From JAZDJJ01 sp043804035 (lineage in GTDB: Bacteria; Bacteroidota; Bacteroidia; Palsa-948), in contig JAZDJJ010000182.1 in the NCBI GenBank assembly GCA_043804035.1, forward strand, positions 1 through 29,784: DNA of 29,784 nt, given 5' to 3'. This document shows positions 22,271 through 29,784 of the stretch, piece after piece. Made by a program: the position numbers and the translations under genes. Numbering within the stretch: position 1 is the first letter of the stretch; each line of letters opens with the position of its first letter. A model generated the notes under the pieces. The model did no database searches, was not told where the DNA came from, and saw nothing but the letters and a program-made list of their open reading frames with translations.

Positions 22271-22972
22271 ATGATTCGCAGTTTATTATTTCTTGCAAAA
22301 CTCGCTCTGTATTGGCTGATATTCCTCACGCTGAACAGAATTATTTTCCTCATCACTTATTCAGGCAATATTCCCGAAGGAAAATTCATTGAGGCGATTT
22401 TATCTTTTTATTATGCTATCCGATTAGATGCTTCAGTCATTGCTTATCTTATTTTTTTTCCTATGATACTTTGGGCAGTGCAGCAGTTTGTGAAAAAGAA
22501 TTTCATTAATCATATCAATTATTATTACAATTTGGCAATGATAGTTGTTCTTTCATTATTCCTTACCATCAACATGATTGCGTACGGCAAAACCGGCACT
22601 CATATCAATCTTCTTACATTAGAATATATTACTCATCCTGTTGAAGCATTTTATTTGCTCACTGCCTGGCAAAATATTGAAGTGTTTATTATCATTTCAT
22701 TAGTGATTGTATCTTTCACATTGTTCTTCAGGCGGATGATTCTTATGGTTATTCCTTTCACTACTAATCCCATAGTATTTAAAGTAATTGCTATTCCTAT
22801 CATAGTTCCGTTCATCTTTCTTATTTTGCGTGGCGGCATTCAGCAGCAACCCATCAATAAAACTTTTGTTTATTATTCTGATGTACAATTTTTTAACGAT
22901 GCAGCAGTAAATCCAATCTGGCTTCTTGGTCATGATGTTTTTTCTCCTAAAACAGTAAATGATAAACCGTGA
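22271..22972 (+). CDS. Truncated LTA-synthase/phosphoglycerol-transferase-like membrane domain (233 aa)
   Basis: The sequence reads as the N-terminal membrane half of the Bacteroidota LTA-synthase-like (MdoB/sulfatase) family. About five spans are visible, with the marks YYAIRLDASVIAYLIFFP, HPVEAFYLLTAWQNIEVFI and LRGGIQQQPINKTFVYYSD, after which full-length members enter a sulfatase-type catalytic domain of roughly 350-400 residues. Here the frame stops at NDKP instead, so the catalytic threonine and metal sites are gone. The stop overlaps the GTG start of the next gene. It could be a deletion relic or a retained membrane module. The frame itself is clean. Confidence 0.72.
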   Translation: MIRSLLFLAKLALYWLIFLTLNRIIFLITYSGNIPEGKFIEAILSFYYAIRLDASVIAYLIFFPMILWAVQQFVKKNFINHINYYYNLAMIVVLSLFLTINMIAYGKTGTHINLLTLEYITHPVEAFYLLTAWQNIEVFIIISLVIVSFTLFFRRMILMVIPFTTNPIVFKVIAIPIIVPFIFLILRGGIQQQPINKTFVYYSDVQFFNDAAVNPIWLLGHDVFSPKTVNDKP

Positions 22973-24300
22973 AGAAACATTCGCATAATTTCATCTGCAA
23001 TTTATTTTTTACTCTATGTCAGTTTATGCTGTTTTTATTTTCGTCTGTTGGCAATGCTCAAACAAATAACGACAGTTCTTTTTACGAAGAAAATTTTTTA
23101 CACTATGAAGATTATGTGTACAGCAAAAAGATACGTACCGTTTTACTGCATCGTGAGGACTGGGAATTTTCTTCTCCGATGATAAAGATTGGCTCTGCCG
23201 AAAAATTAAAACTTCAGTTTGATGAATTAGATGCTGATGTTAAAAATTATCAGTACACTTTTATTCATTGTGACGCGGGATGGAACCCAACTACTCATTT
23301 CCTTCAATCGGAATATATCAGTGGATTTTTTGAAGATAATATTATGAATTATTCTTATTCGGTAAACACCATTCAGAAGTATGTGCATTATGAATTGCTT
23401 TTTCCCAATGAGAATATAAAACCCATAAAATCAGGAAACTATTTACTAAAAGTTTATTCTGATTACGACCAGAATAAAATAATCATCACCCGCAGGTTTA
23501 TGGTGCTTGATGAACGTGTAAACATTCTTGCCAATGTGAGTCCTGCCACCATCATCAGCGACAGGGATTACAAACAGGAGGTAGATTTTACAATTCAAAC
23601 TTCAGGATATACTATTACAAATCCGTATCAGGATTTAAAAGTGGTGGTAACGCAAAACGACCGATGGGACAATGCTATCACAAAACTAAAACCACAATTT
23701 GTAAAAGATAAAGAACTCGTATATGATTACGATGACGATAATGTTTTTCAGGGAGGAAATGAATTTCGCACTTTTGACATCAAGAGTTTGCGATGGTATT
23801 CTGAATTTGTAAAAGATATTTCTTCCGATACGATGAAAAATTATCATGTGTATTTATTTCCGGACAAGAGAAAAAATATTTTCCGTTATTTTTCCACTAT
23901 TGACATTAACGGTAAATATAAAATTCACCAGCAGGAAGGAAAGAAAAGCGAAACCGAAGCCGAGTATGTGTATGTGCATTTCACTTTGTTGATGGATCCT
24001 GTAAATGACGGAAGCATTTATATTTTTGGCGCACTCACGGGATGGAAGTACGCGAATGAAAATAAAATGTTTTACAATTCGGCAAAACAATCTTATGAAG
24101 CAACTTTGTTTGTGAAGCAGGGTTATTACAATTACGAATATATTTATTTGAAAGACAATGAAAAATCAGGTGACGAAACATTCATTGAAGGCACGCACTA
24201 CGAAACCGAGAACGAATATATTATTTATGTTTACTACAAACCAATGGGCAGCATTTACGATCATTTAATAGGAATGAGAAAAATAAAAACGATGTATTGA
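22969..24300 (+). CDS. Type IX secretion system Plug-like protein, DUF5103 family (443 aa)
   Basis: DUF5103 proteins include the Plug that closes the SprA translocon of the T9SS on its periplasmic side. A signal peptide (MLFLFSSVGNAQT) is followed by the family opening, HYEDYVYSKKIRTVLLHRED, then LKLQFDELDADVKNYQYTFI, HCDAGWNPTTHFLQSEYISG and ARRFMVLDE-like strands (ITRRFMVLDERVNI). The C-terminal part has the GALTGWKYANENKM block. Length is normal. The start is GTG, overlapping the stop of the truncated transferase gene by 4 bp, so translation may be coupled. No other T9SS gene lies in the window, which is common since these loci are scattered. Confidence 0.85.
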   Translation: MKKHSHNFICNLFFTLCQFMLFLFSSVGNAQTNNDSSFYEENFLHYEDYVYSKKIRTVLLHREDWEFSSPMIKIGSAEKLKLQFDELDADVKNYQYTFIHCDAGWNPTTHFLQSEYISGFFEDNIMNYSYSVNTIQKYVHYELLFPNENIKPIKSGNYLLKVYSDYDQNKIIITRRFMVLDERVNILANVSPATIISDRDYKQEVDFTIQTSGYTITNPYQDLKVVVTQNDRWDNAITKLKPQFVKDKELVYDYDDDNVFQGGNEFRTFDIKSLRWYSEFVKDISSDTMKNYHVYLFPDKRKNIFRYFSTIDINGKYKIHQQEGKKSETEAEYVYVHFTLLMDPVNDGSIYIFGALTGWKYANENKMFYNSAKQSYEATLFVKQGYYNYEYIYLKDNEKSGDETFIEGTHYETENEYIIYVYYKPMGSIYDHLIGMRKIKTMY

Positions 24301-24352
24301 ACACGTTACCGCCATTCTTCATAAATTCGCAGACATTCGTAAATTGTAAAGT

Positions 24353-25033
24353 ATGCACATTGATATCATCACCATTTTACCAAAACTTCTTGAAAGTCCT
24401 TTTCAGAATTCAATTATGAAACGGGCAATTGAAAAAAAACTTGTCGTGATTAACCTCATAAATTTACGCGACTACACAAATGATAAATACAAAAGTGTGG
24501 ACAATTACATGTATGGTGGAGGCGCAGGAATGGTAATGATGATTGAACCGATAGTAAAGTGCATTGAATTGTTGAAGAAGAAACGAAAGTATGACGAAGT
24601 AATTTACATGACTCCCGATGCAGAAGTATTGAATCAGAAAACTGCCAACCGACTTTCACTTCTGAAAAACATCATCATCCTTTGCGGGCATTATAAAGGA
24701 GTGGATGAACGGGTGCGCAAACATTTTATCACGAAAGAAATTTCTATTGGAGATTATGTTTTGAGCGGTGGCGAATTGCCGGCAGCAGTTTTATGCGATG
24801 CAGTTATTCGTCTTATTCCCGGAGTTATTTCAGATGAAACTTCTGCACTATCCGATTCTTTTCAGGATGATATACTTTCACCTCCAGTTTACACTCGTCC
24901 ATCTGATTTTAGAAATATGAAAGTTCCGAATGTACTACTATCGGGTAATCAAAAAGAGGTAGATAAATGGAGGCATTCACAATCTATTATCAGAACAAAA
25001 AAACGAAAACCAAATTTAAGTGGAGGTAAATAA
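24353..25033 (+). CDS. trmD: tRNA (guanine-N1-)-methyltransferase TrmD (226 aa)
   Basis: TrmD methylates G37 next to the anticodon, which prevents frameshifts during translation. It starts MHIDIITILPKLLESPFQNS as the family does. YMYGGGAGMVM follows, then the trefoil-knot AdoMet site: ILCGHYKGVDERVRKHF and EISIGDYVLSGGELPAAVL with the IPGV segment, and the C-terminal block DILSPPVYTRP. Length is normal. It ends one base from the stop of the convergent SixA-like gene, so transcription of each could run antisense into the other. Confidence 0.95.
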   Translation: MHIDIITILPKLLESPFQNSIMKRAIEKKLVVINLINLRDYTNDKYKSVDNYMYGGGAGMVMMIEPIVKCIELLKKKRKYDEVIYMTPDAEVLNQKTANRLSLLKNIIILCGHYKGVDERVRKHFITKEISIGDYVLSGGELPAAVLCDAVIRLIPGVISDETSALSDSFQDDILSPPVYTRPSDFRNMKVPNVLLSGNQKEVDKWRHSQSIIRTKKRKPNLSGGK

Positions 25034-25034
25034 C

Positions 25035-25523
25035 TTATTTGTTTTTCGGAGAGTCAAAAAAGAGAATCACTCCGCAACCGTCTGATATACTGCTCCATTT
25101 ATCTACGTTAAGTGTGATTCCCACTATCCCTGCTTTTGGAATGTTATCAATATTAGTTTCACATAAATGATGTAACATTCCATTAAAAGAAGGATTATGT
25201 CCAACAAGCATCAGCGATTGAATTTCATCTTCGGTCTTTTGAATAATAGCAATTATCTTTGCTCCCGAAGTATGATAAATATTTTCATTGACAATTATTT
25301 CGTTAGCATATTTTAAATTTCGGGAAATAATTTTTGCTGTCTGAATTGCTCTTCGTGCAGAACTTGAAATAATTTTATCGGGATGAATATGCATACTCAC
25401 TAACCGTTTTCCCATTTTCTCTGCATCACGAATTCCTTTGGTAGTCAGATGACGACCAAAATCTTTGATGGCAGATGTCTTTTCTTCTGCCTTTGCATGC
25501 CTGATAAGGTAAATGGTTTTCAT
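25035..25523 (-). CDS. SixA-like phosphohistidine phosphatase, histidine phosphatase superfamily (162 aa)
   Basis: The catalytic histidine lies in the N-terminal YLIRHAKAE motif, and the second in MLVGHNPSFNGML. IISSSARRAIQTAKII supplies the phosphate-binding arginine. This is the SixA subgroup by length (about 160) and pattern. The E. coli enzyme acts on histidine-phosphorylated proteins, but the substrate here is not known. Convergent with trmD with a 1-bp gap between stops. Its 5' side faces the repeat-rich gap. Confidence 0.87.
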   Translation of the reverse strand: MKTIYLIRHAKAEEKTSAIKDFGRHLTTKGIRDAEKMGKRLVSMHIHPDKIISSSARRAIQTAKIISRNLKYANEIIVNENIYHTSGAKIIAIIQKTEDEIQSLMLVGHNPSFNGMLHHLCETNIDNIPKAGIVGITLNVDKWSSISDGCGVILFFDSPKNK

Positions 25524-25566
25524 AATGAAAAATTATAGAGTGCCCCGTTATTTTAACTTGATAATT

Positions 25567-25586
25567 CCCTGTGGCTTGCTACAGGG
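25567..25586. other. Small hairpin in the 25.5 kb gap
   Basis: CCCTGT and ACAGGG (25567-25572, 25581-25586) form a 6-bp stem around GGCTTGCT. No T-run follows. It is probably a remnant of a short interspersed palindrome. Confidence 0.4.
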
Positions 25587-25651
25587 CAGGGTTGTTCATT
25601 TTCGTTTTTTGTATTTTCTTTCCCAATTTAGTTCGGTTATTCATATCAAAT

Positions 25652-25737
25652 GTACATAAAATTAATAATTACACATATTTTCGGCAAGATCAAATACCAA
25701 AACGGGATAAAAATCAAAAAGGATTTTATAGAAGAAA
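25652..25737. repeat. Interspersed intergenic repeat, copy 2
   Basis: GTACATAAAATTAATAATTA, a short unrelated insert, then ACGGGATAAAAATCAAAAAG and TATAGAAGAAAT repeat the two blocks of 4071-4132 in order, with two substitutions in the first block and one extra T in the second. Confidence 0.8.
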
Positions 25738-25738
25738 T

Positions 25739-25978
25739 GTAAATAGTTTTTAAATATTAAGGGCAGTTCTAAAAATACAAATAAACGTCATTGCGAAGGA
25801 GGAACGACTGAAGCAATCTGTTTTTTTATGTAGAAATAGAGATTGCTTCCTGCTTCGTGCCTCGCAGTCGCAATGACGAAACCAATTTTTGGAACCGCCC
25901 TTAACAAGTGATTGTTAATAACATTTTGGTGTGGGTTGAAAAAACAAACGAAACTATACATAACTTTAACAAAAAATT
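25739..25978. repeat. Interspersed repeat B, interrupted by the MITE-like element
   Basis: GTAAATAGTTTTTAAATATT before the element and ATAACATTTTGGTGTGGGTT, then ACGAAACTATACATAACTTT after it, match 9655-9745 in order. The -7 core here is TAACTTTA rather than TAACTTTG, so the promoter is probably weaker. It lies about 150 bp upstream of the DUF2520 operon. Confidence 0.75.
25757..25904. mobile_element. MITE-like palindromic element, 148 bp
   Basis: The outer ends TTAAGGGCAGTTCTAAAAAT and ATTTTTGGAACCGCCCTTAA are inverted repeats with three mismatches in 20. Inside them is a second inverted pair (CGTCATTGCGA and its complement at 25786-25878, with GAAGCAATCT/AGATTGCTTC). There is no ORF. The repeat copy at 9655-9745 lacks the element at the matching point (ATATTAATAATTG), which supports insertion at a TTAA/TAA site. 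A transposase would have to act in trans. The CGTCATTGCGA core is a sequence I know from short palindromic repeats in several phyla. Confidence 0.8.
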
Positions 25979-25992
25979 CATTTGAAAGTTTT

Positions 25993-26094
25993 TTATCTTC
26001 CAAAGAGGAAACAAAGCAACTGCAATCCAATCATTGCAACTGCAAGAATAAAAAACATGCTGACATAAGTTGTTTCGGTATATCTGCGTTTCAT
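25993..26094 (-). CDS. Small single-span membrane protein (33 aa)
   Basis: ATG at 26094 to TAA at 25993-25995. The product has a charged start, MKRRYTETTYVS, and then one hydrophobic stretch of about 20 residues (MFFILAVAMIGLQLLCFLFG) ending in arginine. This N-in small membrane protein pattern is unlikely to arise by chance in a gap otherwise made of repeats. It diverges from the DUF2520 gene 33 bp away. No family recognised. Expression is unproven. Confidence 0.5.
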   Translation of the reverse strand: MKRRYTETTYVSMFFILAVAMIGLQLLCFLFGR

Positions 26095-26127
26095 TGTGTT
26101 TTGAAAGAATACAAAAAATCATAATTT

Positions 26128-26826
26128 ATGAAATCTACATCTAAAATAGTTATCATCGGTGCGGGCAATGTCGCAACGCATTTAGGGAAAGAGTTGAAAA
26201 TAAAATTCAGTAAGAACATTAATTTTGTTGACAGGACAGCCGACATTTTTATCATTGCTGTAAAAGATGATGCAATTGATGAAGTGGCGAAAAAAATAAA
26301 TATCAAAAACAAAATAATTGTTCATACTTCAGGAAGCGTTGATATGAATATCTTGAGAAAATATTCCGAGAATTATGGAGTGCTGTATCCTTTACAAACA
26401 ATTTCAAAAGAAAGAAAATTAAATTTTGAAAAAGTCCCGATATGTATTGAGGCAAACAACAAGCAAACAGAAAAAATTCTTTTCTCTATTGGAAAATCAA
26501 TTTCAAAAAATGTTTATTGCATTAATTCTGAAAAAAGAAAAATATTACATCTGGCAGCTGTGTTTGCCTGTAATTTTACGAATCACATGTATTTCATTGC
26601 AGAACAAATTCTGAAAAAGGAAAAACTTTCTTTTGATATATTAAAACCTCTTATAGAGGAAACGGCAAAAAAAATATTAAATATGAGTCCGGCAGATGCA
26701 CAGACAGGTCCTGCAAAACGTAATGATAAAAAAATTTTACAGCATCATTTTCGCATCCTTTCAAAAAATAAATATTACAGAGAGATATATAGAATAATCA
26801 GTAATAATATTATTCGTAATTCATAA
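26128..26826 (+). CDS. Rossmann-like/DUF2520 domain protein (232 aa)
   Basis: A dinucleotide-binding N-terminus (KIVIIGAGNVATHLGKEL) and ADIFIIAVKDDAIDEVAKKI match the Rossmann part. IIVHTSGSVDMNIL, GVLYPLQTIS and LHLAAVFACNFTNHMYFIAE continue into the helical DUF2520 domain, with the late block MSPADAQTGPAKRND. The family resembles F420- or NADP-dependent reductases, but I know no substrate. First gene of an operon: the next start is two bases after its stop. In other Bacteroidota a HAD phosphatase gene often lies between this gene and the UbiA gene; it is absent here. Confidence 0.87.
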   Translation: MKSTSKIVIIGAGNVATHLGKELKIKFSKNINFVDRTADIFIIAVKDDAIDEVAKKINIKNKIIVHTSGSVDMNILRKYSENYGVLYPLQTISKERKLNFEKVPICIEANNKQTEKILFSIGKSISKNVYCINSEKRKILHLAAVFACNFTNHMYFIAEQILKKEKLSFDILKPLIEETAKKILNMSPADAQTGPAKRNDKKILQHHFRILSKNKYYREIYRIISNNIIRNS

Positions 26827-26828
26827 AG

Positions 26829-27797
26829 ATGTTAGCATTCTTATCACTTATCCGACTTCCAAATCTGCTCATTATTGCTTTCACACAATATATGATACGG
26901 ATTTGTCTGATTGAACCTATTCTTCATCTTGCAGGATTTAGATTGCAGATGAATGATTTTTCTTTTTTTCTTCTCGTCCTTTCAACTGTTTTTATTGCGG
27001 CTGGCGGTTTTGTCATCAACGATTATTTTGATATTCACATTGACGCCATTAACAAACCCAAACATTTAGTTATTGATAAAAAAATAAAACGCAGAGTGGC
27101 AATAAGTGCGCATGCTGTGCTTAGTTTTCTTGGCGTAGCAATTGGAATTTTTCTTTCATATAAAAGTAATATTCTCTTGTCAGGGGGAGCAATTTTTTCA
27201 CTCACTGTCATCGGGCTTTGGTTCTATTCCACATCCTTCAAATATCAACTCCTGATTGGAAATATTATTATCTCTTTGTTCACTGCCATAATTCCGTTGT
27301 TAGTCGTGTTATACGAATTTCCGCTAATGATTAGAAAATATAATAATCAACTGTTTAGAGAAATGTCGGAAATGGGAACAACCACAAAAGATACTATTCT
27401 GCTATGGGTTGGTGCTTTTGCACTTGCGGCGTTTGTTCTTTCTATGATACGCGAAATAATTAAAGACATAGAGGATTATGAAGGTGATAAAGAATATGGA
27501 TGTCGTACAGCGCCTGTTGTTTTTGGAATAAAGAAAGTAAAAGTTTTTGTTTCTCTTCTCATCGTGTTTGCTATTACCGGAATCGGTTATGTGCAGTTCA
27601 AACAATATACATCACAGGATAAAATTTCTTTCTTTTATTTTCTTGCAGGAATTTCTCTGCCATTATTATTTCTTTTATTCAGAACACTCACTGCGAAAGA
27701 GAAAAAACATTTTCATTTTGCGAGTGTGCTGACAAAAATTATTATGCTCACTGGTTTGTGTTATTTATTTCTGTTTCGGTATCTTGTAATGCAATAG
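26829..27797 (+). CDS. UbiA-family prenyltransferase (322 aa)
   Basis: The first aspartate motif, N-D-Y-F-D-I-H-I-D (about 64-72), and the second, IKDIEDYEGDKEYG, are intact; they bind the prenyl diphosphate through magnesium. About eight or nine membrane spans are visible. The Bacteroidota gene at this position is often annotated as a geranylgeranylglycerol-phosphate geranylgeranyltransferase-like enzyme, but the acceptor cannot be read from the sequence. Two-base and three-base gaps to its neighbours indicate one operon with the DUF2520 and Maf genes. Confidence 0.9.
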   Translation: MLAFLSLIRLPNLLIIAFTQYMIRICLIEPILHLAGFRLQMNDFSFFLLVLSTVFIAAGGFVINDYFDIHIDAINKPKHLVIDKKIKRRVAISAHAVLSFLGVAIGIFLSYKSNILLSGGAIFSLTVIGLWFYSTSFKYQLLIGNIIISLFTAIIPLLVVLYEFPLMIRKYNNQLFREMSEMGTTTKDTILLWVGAFALAAFVLSMIREIIKDIEDYEGDKEYGCRTAPVVFGIKKVKVFVSLLIVFAITGIGYVQFKQYTSQDKISFFYFLAGISLPLLFLLFRTLTAKEKKHFHFASVLTKIIMLTGLCYLFLFRYLVMQ

Positions 27798-27800
27798 AAT

Positions 27801-28487
27801 ATGCTGAAAGAAATTTTAAGTAAATACAAAATCATCCTCGCTTCAAAATCACCGCGAAGACAATTTTTACTAAAAGAACTCGGATTGGATTTTGAAATAC
27901 GCGTCAAGGAAGTAGATGAATCTTTCCCCGAAAATCTACGGGCAGAAAAAATTGCTGTTCATCTTTGTAGAAAAAAAGCCGATGTGTTCAGAAAAAAATT
28001 AAATCAAAATGAACTGCTCATCACTGCCGACACAATTGTTTGGATAAATAACAAAATTCTCAACAAACCTGCCGATGAAAAAAAAGCGGTGAGCATGCTC
28101 AAAACATTATCCGGAAAAATGCATCGTGTTTTTACTGCGGTTTGTATAGCCACTGATAGAAAGGAAAAAACTTTTTTCGTTAAAACCAAAGTTTATTTCA
28201 AAAAACTTTCTGATAAAGAAATAAAATTTTATGTAAAAAATTTCCAACCGTTTGATAAAGCAGGTGCTTATGGTGCGCAGGAATGTCTGCCCGCCGGAAT
28301 GAATCCTTGTTCGTCAGAAGAAATCAAATTCTTAAAAAAAATCAGAAATACAGAATTGATAGAAAAAAGTAAAAATCAAAAAATGAAAGCAGAAATTGAA
28401 CATATCATTAAAAAAATAGATGGTTCATACTTTAATGTGATGGGACTGCCTATGAAAGAATTGTATGAAGAGTTGATAAGATTTTGA
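27801..28487 (+). CDS. maf: Maf family nucleotide pyrophosphatase (228 aa)
   Basis: Maf proteins hydrolyse non-canonical nucleoside triphosphates and affect cell division in some bacteria. The signature start ILASKSPRRQFLLKELGLDF, the ITADTIVW core, the FTAVCIATD strand and the DKAGAYGAQE segment are present. At 228 aa it is 30-40 residues longer than typical Maf because of an insert after GAQE (ECLPAGMNPCSSEEIKFLKK to about EHIIKK) before the conserved end DGSYFNVMGLP. I recall this insert from related Bacteroidota. It ends 36 bp from the convergent UDP-glucose dehydrogenase gene. Confidence 0.9.
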   Translation: MLKEILSKYKIILASKSPRRQFLLKELGLDFEIRVKEVDESFPENLRAEKIAVHLCRKKADVFRKKLNQNELLITADTIVWINNKILNKPADEKKAVSMLKTLSGKMHRVFTAVCIATDRKEKTFFVKTKVYFKKLSDKEIKFYVKNFQPFDKAGAYGAQECLPAGMNPCSSEEIKFLKKIRNTELIEKSKNQKMKAEIEHIIKKIDGSYFNVMGLPMKELYEELIRF

Positions 28488-28523
28488 AGTCCAACATTTT
28501 GTAACAAGAATAATTTTGAAATG

Positions 28524-29784
28524 TCAAATAATTGTTTTTCGTCCAATGCTACAATAATAAAATCCGAGTTGTTTCATTTGCTCAATGTTGTAAAGATTTC
28601 TTCCATCAAAAATAATTTTGTCCTTCATTAGTTTTTTTATCTTCTCAAAATCAGGAGTGCGAAAGACCGACCATTCTGTGCAAATGACGAGTGTATTAAC
28701 ATTTTTCAGTATTTCGTAATGGTCATTTCCAAAATGAATTTTATCTCCAAAAATTTTTTTTACATTATGCATGGCTTCAGGATCATAAACAGATACAGAG
28801 GCACCACTTTTAATAAATTCCTCAATAAAATAAAGAGCGGGTGATTCGCGGATGTCATCTGTATCGGGTTTGAAAGCAAGTCCCCAGATAGCAATTTTTT
28901 TTCCTTGCAGACATGTTCCAATATTTTTGTGATTGTTTGAAAAATACTTTTTTATTTTTTGCAGAAACAATTTGCGTTGACGGACATTTACATCCATTAC
29001 TGATTTCAGAATTTTGAAATCATATTTATGCAATTTAGATGATTTGGCAAGTGCTTGTACATCTTTCGGAAAACAACTTCCTCCGTAACCAATGCCGGCG
29101 AACAAAAATCTTTTTCCAATTCTTTCATCCGAGCCAATGCCGATGCGAACTTTATCAACATCTGCTCCAACTTTTTCGCAAAGATTGGCTATCTCATTCA
29201 TAAAAGAAATTTTTGTTGCAAGAAAAGAATTGGCAGCATACTTAGTAAGTTCTGAAGATTTTTCATCCATAAAAAGAATGAGATTGCCCTGTCGGACAAA
29301 TGGCTTATACAATTCTTCCATAATTTTTTTTGCACGTTCATTCAAAGTACCAACAACAACGCGGTCGGGCTTCATAAAATCATCCACTGCAAATCCTTCA
29401 CGCAAAAATTCCGGATTGCTCACCACATCAAATTCTGTTTTGCAATTTTTTGCAATTGCTTTTCGCACAAGTTCAGAAGTGCCAACCGGCACTGTGCTTT
29501 TATTTACCACCACTTTATATTCTTTGATAATTTTTCCAAGTTCATTAGAGACATTAAGAATGTGCGAAAGATCAGCAGAACCGTTTTCGTCAGGTGGAGT
29601 GGGAAGAGCAAGAAAAATGACAAGAGATTTTTCTATTGAATCTTTAAGATTAGTTGTAAATGAAAGTCGTTTTGCTTTTATGTTACGTTGAAACATTCCA
29701 TCAAGATGTGGTTCATAAATAGGAATTTTTCCGCTACGAAGTTTTTTAATTTTTTCTTTGTCAATGTAAATGCAAATAACATTG
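28524..29784 (-). CDS. UDP-glucose 6-dehydrogenase, 5' end beyond the window (at least 419 aa)
   Basis: This enzyme oxidises UDP-glucose to UDP-glucuronate for polysaccharide synthesis. The frame is open from the window edge; the first ATG inside (29696) is internal, since upstream codons read LRSGKIPIYEPHLDG, a family segment. Also seen are FLALPTPPDENG, VVNKSTVPVGT, the catalytic cysteine in GYGGSCFPKDVQAL and the C-terminal NAD-domain block KIAIWGLAFKPDTDDIRESP. Near the edge the strand reads ICIYID, where the family usually has D in the Y position (a ribose contact). The N-terminal glycine motif is outside the window. UDP-N-acetylmannosamine dehydrogenase is a less likely alternative. Confidence 0.88.
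   Translation of the reverse strand, partial: NVICIYIDKEKIKKLRSGKIPIYEPHLDGMFQRNIKAKRLSFTTNLKDSIEKSLVIFLALPTPPDENGSADLSHILNVSNELGKIIKEYKVVVNKSTVPVGTSELVRKAIAKNCKTEFDVVSNPEFLREGFAVDDFMKPDRVVVGTLNERAKKIMEELYKPFVRQGNLILFMDEKSSELTKYAANSFLATKISFMNEIANLCEKVGADVDKVRIGIGSDERIGKRFLFAGIGYGGSCFPKDVQALAKSSKLHKYDFKILKSVMDVNVRQRKLFLQKIKKYFSNNHKNIGTCLQGKKIAIWGLAFKPDTDDIRESPALYFIEEFIKSGASVSVYDPEAMHNVKKIFGDKIHFGNDHYEILKNVNTLVICTEWSVFRTPDFEKIKKLMKDKIIFDGRNLYNIEQMKQLGFYYCSIGRKTII

Noticed and set aside
29092..29691. 199-aa plus-strand ORF
   Set aside because: Antisense shadow of the UDP-glucose dehydrogenase gene, whose motifs are clear.

Overview
The window looks like chromosomal DNA of a free-living, AT-rich member of the Bacteroidota. 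This rests on several signs: T9SS Plug, head-GIN, Bacteroidota-type YbeY and DUF2520-UbiA-Maf genes; promoter cores of the form TAnnTTTG; few Shine-Dalgarno sequences; and short A/T-rich leaders before start codons. I ran no searches. Family names come from motifs read in the translations.

Region 1 (1-4466) is accessory DNA. It has a 42-bp tandem repeat, then about 3.8 kb of small genes, nearly all on the minus strand. They are separated by structured repeats with GTTAGC-type ends and imperfect hairpins carrying one unpaired base. The cargo is a PIN toxin with a 50-aa partner, a MazF/PemK toxin with its antitoxin, a secreted beta-rich protein, a frameshifted membrane protein and small orphans. 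This is what a cluster of integron gene cassettes without an integrase would look like. At its right edge the last repeat is cut, followed by an interspersed repeat and 36 copies of a 7-bp minisatellite.

Region 2 (4467-9755) is on the minus strand: a DNA methyltransferase, a PD-(D/E)XK nuclease directly behind it (a type II restriction-modification pair), and a large membrane sensor with a two-component propeller and a SpoIIE-type phosphatase output.

Region 3 (9756-20072) is core cell-envelope and metabolism: a PBP4-type DD-peptidase, tRNA-Leu(CAA), YbeY (whose end runs antisense into that tRNA), biotin carboxylase AccC, a retropepsin-like/zinc-protease family protein, and a 2068-aa alpha-2-macroglobulin with an intact CAEQ thioester motif. 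The last two diverge from a 131-bp gap with a perfect 28-bp palindrome centred between two matching -7 elements.

Region 4 (20269-25523) is a plus-strand run: a CvfB-like S1 protein, an FtsB/DivIC-like division protein, a head-GIN lipoprotein, a truncated LTA-synthase-like membrane domain lacking its catalytic half, the T9SS Plug protein and TrmD. It meets a convergent SixA-like phosphatase.

Region 5 (25524-26127) is a repeat-rich gap. It has a 148-bp MITE-like element inserted into a second copy of the sequence found upstream of the DD-peptidase gene, so that first copy acts as an empty site. It also has a probable 33-aa single-span membrane protein gene. Region 6 (26128-end) is the tight operon DUF2520-UbiA-Maf and, convergent to it, a UDP-glucose 6-dehydrogenase gene that runs off the window.
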